From: Pollutibacter soli
GTDB taxonomy: Bacteria > Bacteroidota > Bacteroidia > Chitinophagales > Chitinophagaceae
Reading direction: 5' to 3'
NCBI GenBank assembly: GCA_029269725.1
Contig: JARJHS010000007.1
Location: 62,001-126,000, forward strand
DNA length: 64,000 bases
The translations under genes were made by a program, and so were the position numbers. The notes under the pieces were generated by a model that did no database searches, was not told the DNA's origin, and worked only from the letters and a program-made list of their open reading frames with translations. This document shows positions 37,073 to 48,100 of the stretch, piece after piece. Each line of letters starts with the position of its first letter. The stretch's first letter is position 1.

Positions 37073-40045
37073 ATGAAAGTTGGCCACTATGTGATCAGGT
37101 TCAGACTTTTGATTTTGTTATATATCCTGGCATCCATTTTCTTTTACACACCAGCGTACGCGCAGGAAACATATCACGGTACAGTGAAAGCTGGCGACGG
37201 CAGTCCATTGGCAGGAGCTACAATTCAAAATACACAATTGAAAACTTCTGTGGTTTCTGACACCGGCGGTAATTTTTATATCCAGGCAAACCGGGGAAAT
37301 GAACTGATAATTTCGTTTATAGGATACCGTAATTACCGCCATGTGGCCGGTGATCAAACTTCACTTGCATTTGTACTCTCAGAAACTTCGCTTAATCTGA
37401 ATAATGTCGTCGTGATCGGGTATGGTACAGCAAGAGTGAAAGACCTGACAGGCGCTGTCGGCACTGTTACAGCAAAGGATTTCAACAAGGGTATATTTTC
37501 GTCACCTGATATGTTGGTTCAGGGAAAGGTTACCGGCGTACAGATATCCAGAGATAATGGCCAGCCCGGAGGGGCATCTACTATTAAGATCCGTGGTAAT
37601 TCAGCACTGAACGGCACAGGTCAGCCATTGTATGTAATCGACGGCGTTGCGCTCGATGGAAGAACATTGCAGGCAGGCGTGCCTGGCTCGTTTGGATCTG
37701 CATCCAGTTTAAATGGAGTGTTGCAACCGTCAGGAATCAATCCTTTAAATTTTATTAATCCGGACGATATTGCTTCAATCGACATTTTGAAAGACGCATC
37801 TGCTACTGCCATCTATGGGTCAAGGGCCGCTTTTGGAGTAATGATTATCAATACAAAAAAAGGCCAGGCTGGTGCTCCCCAGGTGCAGGGATCAATATCC
37901 ACTGGTGTGTCTTCATTGTTGAAAAAAGTTAAAGTATTGTCAGCAGAGGAGTTCAGAAATGCATTGGTCTATTACAATGTTTCTGATCCGGAAAACCTCG
38001 ACAAAGGCGCCAATACGGATGCACAGGATGAAGTATTCAGGGATGCACTGCAGCAAAATTATACGGTAGCCGTTACCGGTGGTAATGAAACCGGCAGATA
38101 TCGCATATCAACACATTTTTTAAGCCAGGATGGAATCATGATTCACACCGGCTTTAAAAAATATGGGATGGATTTGAGTACCAATTTCAAATTTCTCGAC
38201 AGTAAAAAACTGGGACTCGACATCAACCTTATGGCGAACCAGTCAATCCAGGATGTGCCAAATCCGGATATCGGAGCCGGATCAATCGTTGCCAGGACGC
38301 TTCAATGGAATCCTACAGCTCCTATAAGAAATGCAGATGGGTCATTAAACATTCTTAATGTGCAAAACCCTGTGGCCGCGATTGAGAACGTGAATACCAA
38401 AACTAAAATCACCACAGTACTCGGAAGTTTTGCTCCTTATTTCAGATTCACCGACTGGCTGGAGTATAAGTTGCTGATGAGTCTGAATTATAGCACCGGT
38501 GTGTCAGGATTTTCTGAAAGCATGTCTCCAAATGCACCTACAGGTTTTGCGGCGATCACTAATTCAGAAATGATCACCAAACAGGTCACCAACACATTGA
38601 ATTTTAAAAAGAATATTTCCAGGGGCCTCAACCTGAACGTTGTTCTCGGTTATGAATTCATGGATTTTACCATGAAGGGAAATTACCTGGATGGGCGCGG
38701 AGCGCTGGGCATTGGATTTGGCAACTACGGCCTCGATTATACAAACTACATTCAATATTCGGGAAGAGATGCACGCAATATATCTTCTTTTATCGATCCG
38801 GTATCCCAGTTGAACTCATATTTTGGTCGTGCGATGCTAAACTTTAAAGACCGATATCATTTCACGGGTACTTTCAGAGCCGATGGGTCCACAAAATTCG
38901 GCGAAAATAACAGGTATGGCTATTTCCCTTCTTTTGCAGCTGCATGGACTATCAGCAGAGAAGATTTTTTTAAAGCAGGATTTATAACACTGCTGAAACT
39001 AAGAGCAGGCTGGGGTATTACGGGTAACCAGGAATTCCCCTCTGGTTCTTCACAGGCAAAATATTCTTTTCGTGACAACGGAAGTCTGATCCAGGTGAAC
39101 AGTCCCAACCCTGATCTGAAATGGCAGTCGGATCAGCAATTTGATATCGGCCTGGATTTTTCGATGATGGATGATAGGATTTCAGGTACCATCGACTTTT
39201 TCCACAAATCAACTTCAGATCTATTATTTCCCAGTCCCCCGATCCAGCCGGCACCACCTTCATCAGTTGTGCGATGGGTTAATCTCGACGGTGAAGTGAT
39301 CAACAGCGGACTTGAAATGCTTATCAATGGATCAATCATACGTGGTGAAAAGCTTTCATGGGATCTGAGCGTAAATGCTACTTTTCTGAAGAATAATGTA
39401 AAGGATATTCCCACGCCTGTTTACACGGGATTTGTGTCAGGGCCCATACAGATCATTCAGAACGGGCATCCGATGCAGACTTTTTATACTAGAAAATATC
39501 TCGGACTTGATAAAGATGGATTTTCCGAGTTCGCAGATGATGGAACTATTTTCCAATATGTAGGAAATCCCAACCCGACAACTTTATTAGGCGTAAATAC
39601 AAATCTTCAATACCAGAAGTTTTACCTGGTGGCAAATATGGTCGGCGCTTTTGGTCATGACGTGTATAATGCCGCAGAAATGATTGCACTGCATATCGGT
39701 AACATACAGGTGGGTAATAATATTTCGCGTTGGAGGTATGAGAATCCGGTCAGGGAATCGCTAACTAATCCGATGACGGCGTCATCAAGATTTGTAGAAA
39801 AGGCCGACTATTTTAAAATGTCGAATCTGACGATTGGCTACAACTTTGGAAAAGCAGGCAAAGCATTTAAAAACCTGAACCTGTATATCACGGCCCAGAA
39901 TCTGTTTTTAATCACCGGCTACCGGGGATTTGATCCGGAAGTGAATGCCATTGCGGGAAGCAATATCCCTTCTCTCGGTATCGGCTACCCGCAATATCCA
40001 CCTTCGAGAACTTTTTTGCTGGGGATCAATTTCACCTTGCAGTAA
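37073..40045 (+). CDS. SusC/RagA-family TonB-dependent outer-membrane transporter
   Basis: Start at ATG 37073 (990 residues) gives a good signal peptide (ending TPAYAQ, residue 31); an in-frame GTG at 37025 would add 16 polar residues. After the signal comes a carboxypeptidase-regulatory-like domain (~33-110, HGTVKAGDGSPLAGATIQN), then VVVIGYGTARVKDLTGAV as the TonB-box/plug junction. The plug domain contains LVQGKVTGVQISRDNG and PLYVIDGV, and a large beta-barrel ends in RTFLLGINFTLQ. The family imports glycans or peptides across the outer membrane with a SusD lid, powered by TonB. The SusD partner follows 17 nt downstream and a propeller kinase 2 nt after that, suggesting a nutrient-responsive uptake operon. 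The substrate is not evident, as no glycoside hydrolase or peptidase lies nearby. Confidence 0.93.
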   Translation: MKVGHYVIRFRLLILLYILASIFFYTPAYAQETYHGTVKAGDGSPLAGATIQNTQLKTSVVSDTGGNFYIQANRGNELIISFIGYRNYRHVAGDQTSLAFVLSETSLNLNNVVVIGYGTARVKDLTGAVGTVTAKDFNKGIFSSPDMLVQGKVTGVQISRDNGQPGGASTIKIRGNSALNGTGQPLYVIDGVALDGRTLQAGVPGSFGSASSLNGVLQPSGINPLNFINPDDIASIDILKDASATAIYGSRAAFGVMIINTKKGQAGAPQVQGSISTGVSSLLKKVKVLSAEEFRNALVYYNVSDPENLDKGANTDAQDEVFRDALQQNYTVAVTGGNETGRYRISTHFLSQDGIMIHTGFKKYGMDLSTNFKFLDSKKLGLDINLMANQSIQDVPNPDIGAGSIVARTLQWNPTAPIRNADGSLNILNVQNPVAAIENVNTKTKITTVLGSFAPYFRFTDWLEYKLLMSLNYSTGVSGFSESMSPNAPTGFAAITNSEMITKQVTNTLNFKKNISRGLNLNVVLGYEFMDFTMKGNYLDGRGALGIGFGNYGLDYTNYIQYSGRDARNISSFIDPVSQLNSYFGRAMLNFKDRYHFTGTFRADGSTKFGENNRYGYFPSFAAAWTISREDFFKAGFITLLKLRAGWGITGNQEFPSGSSQAKYSFRDNGSLIQVNSPNPDLKWQSDQQFDIGLDFSMMDDRISGTIDFFHKSTSDLLFPSPPIQPAPPSSVVRWVNLDGEVINSGLEMLINGSIIRGEKLSWDLSVNATFLKNNVKDIPTPVYTGFVSGPIQIIQNGHPMQTFYTRKYLGLDKDGFSEFADDGTIFQYVGNPNPTTLLGVNTNLQYQKFYLVANMVGAFGHDVYNAAEMIALHIGNIQVGNNISRWRYENPVRESLTNPMTASSRFVEKADYFKMSNLTIGYNFGKAGKAFKNLNLYITAQNLFLITGYRGFDPEVNAIAGSNIPSLGIGYPQYPPSRTFLLGINFTLQ

Positions 40046-40062
40046 TTCTTAATGATTTGTGT

Positions 40063-41631
40063 ATGTCAAAAAGTTGTTTGCTCATCATCATACTTTCACT
40101 AACGATGCTGTGTTGTACGAAATTGGATGAATCTTTCCGCGGTGACGTTACGTCCGGCCAGGTGAAGGAAGATTCCAGCAATGCTGCTCAACTCCTGCTT
40201 GGCGTATACAGGTCCATGTATCTTCCCTTTACACAGCAACTATCCATTTTTCCATTGATGGAGTTTACAACGGATGAGGCAATTATGCCCACGCGCGGCG
40301 GTGACTGGGATGATAACGGAGTCTGGCGTGCATTACATGAGCACAAATGGTTGCCCAACAATGATCAGATCAGGCAACCATTTAATCATCTGAACGGTAC
40401 AAGTTATGCCGCTACCGATTTGTTACGGTATCATCCAACTGAGCAACAGGCTGCCGAAGCGCGTTTTGTGCGCGCATGGGTAATGTATCTTCTACTCGAT
40501 TTTTTTGACCAGGTGCCCTACCGCGATACTGCGGAATCTTTGGTAGAACCCGCGAGAGTGAGAAGGGGAATTGAAGCACTCCAATATATAATCGATGAGA
40601 TTCGTGCAATAAAACCATTGCTGTTGCCCATTACACAAAACTTTCGGGCAAATAGGTTTGCTGCGGATTTTCTGCTCATGAAATGTTATCTCAATAAACA
40701 TATCTATGAACACAGGCCAGTTCTCCCGGCATCTCCTTCGGCAGAAGATATGAACAAGGTAATAGAGCTGGCAGATGACATTATATTGAACGGCAACTTT
40801 TCATTGAGCAAAAACTATTTTGACAATTTCGCACCAGATAATTCTACACTGAGTAATGAAAACATTTTTGTCTTACTGAATCAACCCAATGCAACACCTG
40901 ATAACCAGAGTTTTCTTATATGGCTAATGGTACTTCATTATAACCAGGGGTTTGGTTGCTGCAATGGCGGGTCAACGCTTTCTGATTTTTATGATCTTTT
41001 TGAAGCCCGGGACATCCGGCGGGGTTATACCTATCCCTCCAGTGGTTTCCCGCCAAATCCGGGCAATCGCACAAACGTTGGATTCCTCTTTGGGCAACAA
41101 TATGACTGGGTAGTGGATACACCGCTGAATGATCGTTTAGGGAACCGACTCAACTTTCTTCGTGAAGTTCATAATGTCGAAACGGTCCCGTCGAATATTG
41201 AAAACGGGGGAATAAGGCCTTTAAAATATTATCCGGATTATCAGAGTCCGTTTAGTCCGGACAATGATTTTGTACTTTTCCGGTTCAGTGATGTATTACT
41301 GATGAAAGCAGAAGCAATTTATCGGGGAGGACATGCAACGTCTGCAGGCCCTTACGGAAGTAGTCCTCTTTCTATCATCAATTATATCAGAACGCATCCA
41401 TCAAGAAACGCTTCCCCTTTGACCGCGATAACAGAGCAGGATCTGATCGATGAGCGCGGGAGAGAATTATGGTGGGAATCCTGGCGGCGGCAGGATATGA
41501 TCCGGTTCGGAACATTTCTTAAACCATTCCAGGAAAAAATGTATGACAGTGATCCCAAATACCTGTTATTCCCTATTCCGGAGGAGCAGGTGGCATTGAA
41601 TAAATATCTCAAACAAAATCCGGGTTACTGA
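40063..41631 (+). CDS. SusD/RagB-family nutrient-binding lipoprotein
   Basis: The ATG at 40063 is preferred; an in-frame TTG at 40057 adds two residues. The 522-residue protein has a lipoprotein signal with lipobox around LTMLCCTKLDESF (Cys near residue 17). The SusD helical TPR-like scaffold is visible (YRSMYLPFTQQLSIFP near the N-terminus; ARFVRAWVMYLLLDFFDQVPY; VLLMKAEAIYRGG). The typical family ending is LLFPIPEEQVALNKYLKQNPGY-like, finishing in PGY. It is expected at the cell surface as the lid and ligand-binding partner of the SusC transporter 17 nt upstream. The stop codon is only 2 nt from the start of the propeller kinase at 41634, so the three genes are almost certainly co-transcribed. 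Confidence 0.92.
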   Translation: MSKSCLLIIILSLTMLCCTKLDESFRGDVTSGQVKEDSSNAAQLLLGVYRSMYLPFTQQLSIFPLMEFTTDEAIMPTRGGDWDDNGVWRALHEHKWLPNNDQIRQPFNHLNGTSYAATDLLRYHPTEQQAAEARFVRAWVMYLLLDFFDQVPYRDTAESLVEPARVRRGIEALQYIIDEIRAIKPLLLPITQNFRANRFAADFLLMKCYLNKHIYEHRPVLPASPSAEDMNKVIELADDIILNGNFSLSKNYFDNFAPDNSTLSNENIFVLLNQPNATPDNQSFLIWLMVLHYNQGFGCCNGGSTLSDFYDLFEARDIRRGYTYPSSGFPPNPGNRTNVGFLFGQQYDWVVDTPLNDRLGNRLNFLREVHNVETVPSNIENGGIRPLKYYPDYQSPFSPDNDFVLFRFSDVLLMKAEAIYRGGHATSAGPYGSSPLSIINYIRTHPSRNASPLTAITEQDLIDERGRELWWESWRRQDMIRFGTFLKPFQEKMYDSDPKYLLFPIPEEQVALNKYLKQNPGY

Positions 41632-41633
41632 AT

Positions 41634-44600
41634 ATGGCATTAAAAATCATCAGTGCAAGTAACATACGGACTATTTTTCAATTCCTAACGATACTGCAGG
41701 TATTAGTCACCGCCGGTTCTGCCCAGGATCGTCCCTTACAATTTGTGGGAATAAATGCCCCGCTGCAGAAACCGATCGGGAAAATCAGAAATATGGCCCA
41801 GGATCCGTATGGGTATATGTGGTTTTCCGGGGAAGGTGCGGATTGCATTTACCGTTATGATGGACTCAGGATAATTGAATACAGGCACGATGATAAAAAT
41901 CCGAATTCATTGGGTGGTAAAAGTGTAAGTGCTGTTTTTGCAGATCAGAATGGTATTATATGGATTGGTTTGAATCAGGATGGTGTGGATCAATTCAATC
42001 CGGCAACCGGGGTTTTTAAACATTTTCAGATTGAACAGGACGAATTCGCTGGTACAAGTTATGTGGTTATGGCAATTCACTTCGACCGGAAGGGACGATT
42101 TTGGGCCGGAACTGAACGGGGACTGCATCGGCTCGATGAAAAGACGGGCAGGTTTGTCCACTACCGCCATCGGCCAGGCGACAAAAAAAGTCTGAGCAGC
42201 AATCTTGTTTCTAATATATATGAAGATAGGGAAGGTAACCTCTGGATCGCAACCGGGTATCCCTGGGATAACCTGGGTCAGGCGGAAGGGGGATTAAATC
42301 GCCTTGAAGCTGACGGCAGTTTTACAAATTATAAAAATGATCCAGCTGATCCCACAAGCCTGATAAATAATAAAGTGAGGGCAATATTTGAAGATAGTAA
42401 AGGCAATTTTTGGGTAGGAACAGCGGGTGATGGCCTGCACCTGATGAATAGAAAGACAGGAAATTTTAAAAGATTTCTACACGACCCTGCTAACCCGAAT
42501 CAGCTAAGTCGGCCACCGCTAAATCCTAAGTACATATATGATCATATCAGTTTCATCACCGAAGATTCCACCGGATCCCTGTGGATCGGCACCATGTCTT
42601 CCGGGATCAACAGGTATGATGCCATCACAAAAAAAATCACGCATTACGAAAACAGCAATGGCTTTCCTGACAAATATATCTGGAACGGATTTCAATCCAG
42701 GGACGGAGTTATCTGGTTGAGTACCCAGGAGAACCACTTATTTCGTGTTAACCCGTTCAGGCAATCTTTCAGTAACACACCAACCACAGATCCGGTATTT
42801 CGTTTTTTTGAGGATGACGAAGGCTTCTTATGGGCGGGTACCTATGAAGGTGGATTACTGAAGTACGATAAAAATGGAAAACACCTGCAAACTTTCAAGC
42901 ATAACAAGGCGGATTCATACAGCTTATTTGACAGTCTTAATATTGTGCTCGCATTCTTTCAGAATCAGAAAGATACCATCTGGATTGCCACAGCTAACGG
43001 GGTCGGTTTTTTTTCAAAATCAAGTAATAAGTTCTCAAAAATCCCCTTGTCTGTGCAGTATGATACAGCTATTCAACGAATGCCTTTTACCAGTATATTC
43101 CAGGACAAACAAGGCCTATACTGGTTTGCCGGCTGGACGTCGGGACTTGTTTCTTATGACCCACACACCCATTCTGTTGAACAGTTTCTGAATTCATCAA
43201 AAGATGCGGGGAGTATCGGATTTAATACCGTGTTTGAAGTTTTTGAGGACAAAGCCGGTAAATGCTGGATTGCTGGTAATAAAGGAATCGATCTTTTCGA
43301 CAAGCAAAAAAAACTGTTTCATCATTATCTGAATGGTTTTTCTGCGTTAGAACTATTTGAAGATTCGCGTGGCATTTTATGGGCTGCAACTGAAAAAGGC
43401 CTCTACAAGTACAATGTTGATGTGGATAGTTTTTATGCATTTCTTGATCCGCAGTCGGAAGCCGGTACGACAGGTCTCACTCAAATTTGTGAAGATCGCT
43501 TCAAAAACCTCTGGCTTTATTCGTCCTCTTCCATCATCAGACTGAATCCGGATACTAAAGAAACGTTCATACTAGGTGAGAATTTCGGTATTGAACATCT
43601 TTCTCAATCTCCAAGAGCCTTGTTTCAGACCAGGGAAGGCAATTTTTTTGCTGGCCACAGCAACGGCTTTTATTCATTCAATCCAGAAGAAATACCATTG
43701 AAATCGAATAACCTCGACATCATAGTAACGGACGTTTTCATTAACAATAAACCTGTCCTTCCGGATTCAACGAAGCCATTAAAAACACCTGTTGAAGAAA
43801 TCAGCAAACTGACCCTGCCTTTTAATCAAAATAATCTGTCTTTCGTTTTTTCAGCCGTGAACTACCAGGCACCTGAAACTATCAGGTATTTTACCATGCT
43901 TGAAAATCATGATAACATCTGGCGAGAAGTAAGAAACGAAAAGGCCTCAGACTATTTTAACCTTTCACCAGGAAAATACATGTACAGGATAAAGGCGTTT
44001 GATTTTACAGGCTCAAAAGGAGAAAAGCAAATTATAATTTTAATTCATCCGCCCTGGTGGAAAACATGGTGGGCCTACTGTATATATGGATTATTGTTGG
44101 TCCTGGCATTTTTCCAGTTTTCCAGGTACCAGAAAGCACGCATCATTATTAAAGAACGACAAAAAGCGCAGCAATTTGAATTAGCGCAGGCCAAAGAGAT
44201 AGAAAAGGCGTATCATCAATTGAAAGCCACACAGGCTCAGCTGATTCAATCAGAAAAAATGGCTTCTCTCGGGGAGTTAACTGCTGGCATTGCGCATGAA
44301 ATACAGAATCCCTTAAACTTCATCAATAATTTCGCTGAGATCAATAAGGAGTTAATCCAGGAAATGAAGGAGGAATTAAAAAAAGGAAATTATTCCAATG
44401 CTGAAATGATAGCTTCTGATCTGGATGAAAATGAAAACAAGATAAATCATCACGGCAAAAGAGCTGATGCGATTGTGAAAGGTATGCTGCAGCACAGCCG
44501 CAGTTCATCCGGTATAAAAGAACCCACGGACCTGAATGCGCTAGCTGATGAATACCTGCGCCTGGCTTATCATGGTATGCGTGCCAGGGATAAATCATTT

Positions 44601-45077
44601 CATGCAATTTTGAAAACGGATTTCGATCCAGCATTGGGTAAGGTGAATATTATTCCGCAGGATATCGGACGGGTTCTGTTGAACCTCTACAACAATGCCT
44701 TCTGGACGGTGTCTGCTAAAGCAAAAGAGTTGTCACAAATCACGATCAGCCAATCAGCACTATCGGATTCAGATAATGGAAATAAAACAATGTCTCCTGG
44801 AAAATATGAGCCAGTAATTTCAGTCACCAGCCGGAAATCCGGAGATAGAGTTGTCCTTTCAATTTCCGATAATGGAATGGGAATACCCGACAACCTGAAG
44901 GAAAAAATATTTAACCCGTTTTTTACAACAAAGCCAACTGGCGAGGGCACCGGGCTTGGTCTGTCTATATCCTACGACATCATAAAAGGCCATGGTGGTA
45001 ATATCTTCGTGAAAAGTACACCAGGTCAAGGCTCTGAATTTGTTATTGAACTGGATGCAGATCTTAACGACGGCTAA
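41634..45077 (+). CDS. propeller-type sensor histidine kinase coupled to a SusC/SusD operon
   Basis: The protein has 1147 residues. Signal peptide to about residue 31 (ending TAGSAQ); Reg_prop propeller at ~35-725 (blades such as GYMWFSGEGADCIYRYDG); Y_Y_Y at ~730-805; PPWWKTWWAY and a transmembrane helix at ~811-830; coiled coil; kinase core with phospho-acceptor His888. The N-box is VLLNLYNNAFWTV. The lid differs slightly: [20 protein letters not shown], with FNPFF and GEG replacing FQPFF and GQG. The loop after the N-box is ~30 residues longer than average (SQITISQSALSDSDNGNK). Start codon 2 nt after the SusD stop indicates translational or transcriptional coupling, so this propeller may report on the substrate imported by that pair. 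The next propeller kinase is its closest relative in the window. Confidence 0.95.
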   Translation: MALKIISASNIRTIFQFLTILQVLVTAGSAQDRPLQFVGINAPLQKPIGKIRNMAQDPYGYMWFSGEGADCIYRYDGLRIIEYRHDDKNPNSLGGKSVSAVFADQNGIIWIGLNQDGVDQFNPATGVFKHFQIEQDEFAGTSYVVMAIHFDRKGRFWAGTERGLHRLDEKTGRFVHYRHRPGDKKSLSSNLVSNIYEDREGNLWIATGYPWDNLGQAEGGLNRLEADGSFTNYKNDPADPTSLINNKVRAIFEDSKGNFWVGTAGDGLHLMNRKTGNFKRFLHDPANPNQLSRPPLNPKYIYDHISFITEDSTGSLWIGTMSSGINRYDAITKKITHYENSNGFPDKYIWNGFQSRDGVIWLSTQENHLFRVNPFRQSFSNTPTTDPVFRFFEDDEGFLWAGTYEGGLLKYDKNGKHLQTFKHNKADSYSLFDSLNIVLAFFQNQKDTIWIATANGVGFFSKSSNKFSKIPLSVQYDTAIQRMPFTSIFQDKQGLYWFAGWTSGLVSYDPHTHSVEQFLNSSKDAGSIGFNTVFEVFEDKAGKCWIAGNKGIDLFDKQKKLFHHYLNGFSALELFEDSRGILWAATEKGLYKYNVDVDSFYAFLDPQSEAGTTGLTQICEDRFKNLWLYSSSSIIRLNPDTKETFILGENFGIEHLSQSPRALFQTREGNFFAGHSNGFYSFNPEEIPLKSNNLDIIVTDVFINNKPVLPDSTKPLKTPVEEISKLTLPFNQNNLSFVFSAVNYQAPETIRYFTMLENHDNIWREVRNEKASDYFNLSPGKYMYRIKAFDFTGSKGEKQIIILIHPPWWKTWWAYCIYGLLLVLAFFQFSRYQKARIIIKERQKAQQFELAQAKEIEKAYHQLKATQAQLIQSEKMASLGELTAGIAHEIQNPLNFINNFAEINKELIQEMKEELKKGNYSNAEMIASDLDENENKINHHGKRADAIVKGMLQHSRSSSGIKEPTDLNALADEYLRLAYHGMRARDKSFHAILKTDFDPALGKVNIIPQDIGRVLLNLYNNAFWTVSAKAKELSQITISQSALSDSDNGNKTMSPGKYEPVISVTSRKSGDRVVLSISDNGMGIPDNLKEKIFNPFFTTKPTGEGTGLGLSISYDIIKGHGGNIFVKSTPGQGSEFVIELDADLNDG

Positions 45078-45190
45078 ACAGGAAATAAAAAAGCATACTC
45101 TTTATATCAGGCGCCTTATAGAATAATTTTTTGAAAAAGATACTGATGATGTTTTCTTACAGGATTTCCGAAGGTTCGCGATTTAACTAA

Positions 45191-48100
45191 ATGATGAAAA
45201 TTCTCGCTACCATGAGATTACATCTGGCCATAACAGTTACAACATTTTTCATTTTAATGTTTAGCGAATTTGTTGCTGCGCAGCAAGCAGATTTTCAGTT
45301 CTACCCCGTAACAGGACCGAACGGAAAGCCGCTGGGAAAAATAATGACCATTGCGCAGGATCCGCAAGGATACATGTGGTTTGCAGATCAGGGCGAAATT
45401 GCTATTCACCGTTTCGATGGAAGCAGGATAATCAGTTTCAAATATGAAAACGGCAATCCGAATTCATTAACACTTTTAAATATCGAAACTTTATTTGTTG
45501 ATAATACAGGTGTCGTTTGGATCGGAGGTAGTGGGCTTGATCGGCTTGACCCTGCTACGGGTAAGTTCACCCATTACCGACATAATGACAATGACAGTTC
45601 CAGTCTGGCCGCTGATGAAGTCACTTCAATAGTTAAAGATAGCAAGCACCGGCTCTGGATAGCAACTACCAAAGGTCTGGATCGGCTTGATGAAAGCAGC
45701 GGGAAATTTATTCATTACCATCATCAGCCTGGAAATAAAAATAGCATCAGCAGTGATTACATATGGAGGATCTATGAAGATCGTTCCGGAACAGTCTGGA
45801 TAGCGACGGGAGGACCCTGGTCCCGTGACAATCCGGAAGACGGAGGTTTGAACAGGTTAAATGAAGATGGGAGCTTTACAAGCTACAAACACGATCCGAG
45901 AGATCCGGCAAGCCTGATTGATAATAAAATTGCTGCGGTCTTCGAAGACAATCGTGGCGTGTTTTGGGTAGGTACCTCCGGTGATGGGCTGCATACGATG
46001 GACAGAAAAACGGGTCGTTTCCAAAGGCATTTGTACGACCGTGCAAACCCTGAAAAGCTAAGCCGACCGCCGTTAAGCGCGGCTGATATATACGATAAGA
46101 TCACATTTATTAATGGCGACAGTACCGGGGCAATATGGATCGGAACCCTGGCATCCGGCATTAGCAGGTACGATCCTGTTACAGAAAAAATCACGCATTT
46201 CAAAAACAGTCATGGATTTCCAGATACATCCAGTTGGAATGCTTTTACATCGAGGGATGGAGAATTCTGGGTAGCCACACAAAATTCGAAATTGTACCGG
46301 GTGAATCCATTTGATAAAACACTGCCTACCGTAGGAGGATTCGAACACAATCCACCCACGTCTTTTGCTGAAGATGACAGTGGAAATTTATGGGTGGGAT
46401 CAGACGGTGGGGGATTGAGGCAATACGATCGAGCGGGCAAACTGATTCAACAATTCAAACACGATCCTGCTGACTCATTTAGTTTATTCGATCGCTACAG
46501 TACAATTTTATCCCTCCACTATGACGGGGGCGACACAATGTGGATCGGCACGCAATCTGGCCCGGGCTATTTCAACACATCATTGAAAAAATTTTTCAGG
46601 CTAAACGTGCCCATTAAATTTAATCCGGAATCCCGATTCAGGAATGTACCCGACATCACAAAAGATAGAAATGGAAATATATGGTTTGTATTGAATACTA
46701 ACGGCCTTCTTTGTTATAACCCGGCAAAAAATTTTGCGACACAATATTTAAATGATCAAAAGGATACCAATACAATCAGTTCCAATGCTATCGTAAGTGT
46801 TTTTGAAGATCATTCAGGTACTATATGGGCGGGTGATTTTGCAGGAGGAATCAACCGGCTGGATTCAAAAACGGGGCTCTTCAAACATTATATAACAAAT
46901 GTGCCTTGTCATAAAATATCGGAAGATGCCAGGGGAACTCTTTGGGTGGCCACCAGCATGGGGCTGCACTACTATGAACCACAAACAGATCAGTTTCTGC
47001 CGTTTTTCGAAACTGAATCACCATTAAGCAACACACTTGTTTTAAATGTACTGGAAGACGATAAACATAATTTATGGTTACATGATTTTTCCAGCCTCAT
47101 AAAAGTGAATCCTGTTTCGAAAGAAACTTTTATTTATGCGGATTATTTTGGTATCATTCCCAACAGCGTCCTTCCGCTTGCTTTTCACAAAAGAAAAAAC
47201 GGACATTTCCTGCTAGGTCACCAAACCGGATTTTATTCATTTGATCCAGAACAACTCGCGTTTATTGTTCCGAAATTAGAAATCGTTCTTTCAGAAATAC
47301 AGGTAAACTCGGCCCCGTTGCCCCATGCCACCAGAAGTCAGTTTATTAACCCGGATGCCGATCCGGATAAACTGAGCTTAAAATACTTCGAGAACAACCT
47401 TTCATTCAGCTTTTCGGCTATTGATTACCGCGATCCCGTGGCAATCAGGTATTTTACTATGCTGGAGGGTTATGACAATAAGTGGAGGGAGGTTAAAGGT
47501 GAACAGGCCGCTCATTTTTTTAATATATCGCCTGGTAACTATACATTCCGAATTAAAGCATATAACCATGAAGGAACGAAAGGCGAATATTCTTTGCCTG
47601 TCAGTATCCATCCGCCCTGGTGGCAAACCTGGTGGGCCTACCTGTTATATTTTGTGGCTGCCGTTATTGCCATTTCCGGTGTGATTCGTTGGAGGACGAA
47701 TGCATTGAGGAAGGAAAAGAAAGTTCTTGAAGAAAAAGTAACAAACCGCACCAGGGAATTAAAAGCAGAAAAGGAATTAGTGGAAAAATCTCTTACCGAA
47801 TTAAAAGCCGCTCAGTTGCAGCTCATACAATCAGAGAAAATGGCTTCTCTTGGAGAACTTACTGCGGGCATTGCACATGAGATACAGAACCCGTTGAATT
47901 TTGTGAATAATTTTTCTGAAGTGAGCGCTGAATTAACCGAAGAGGCCGAAGTCAGAAGGCAGGAGGCAGGAGAGAACAGCCCTTTGGTTACAGAGTTGCT
48001 GCACGATATCAGGGAGAATCTGGCCAAAATAAGTCATCACGGAAAACGTGCAGATGCAATAGTAAAAGGCATGTTACAACATTCCCATAAGAGTGAAGGA

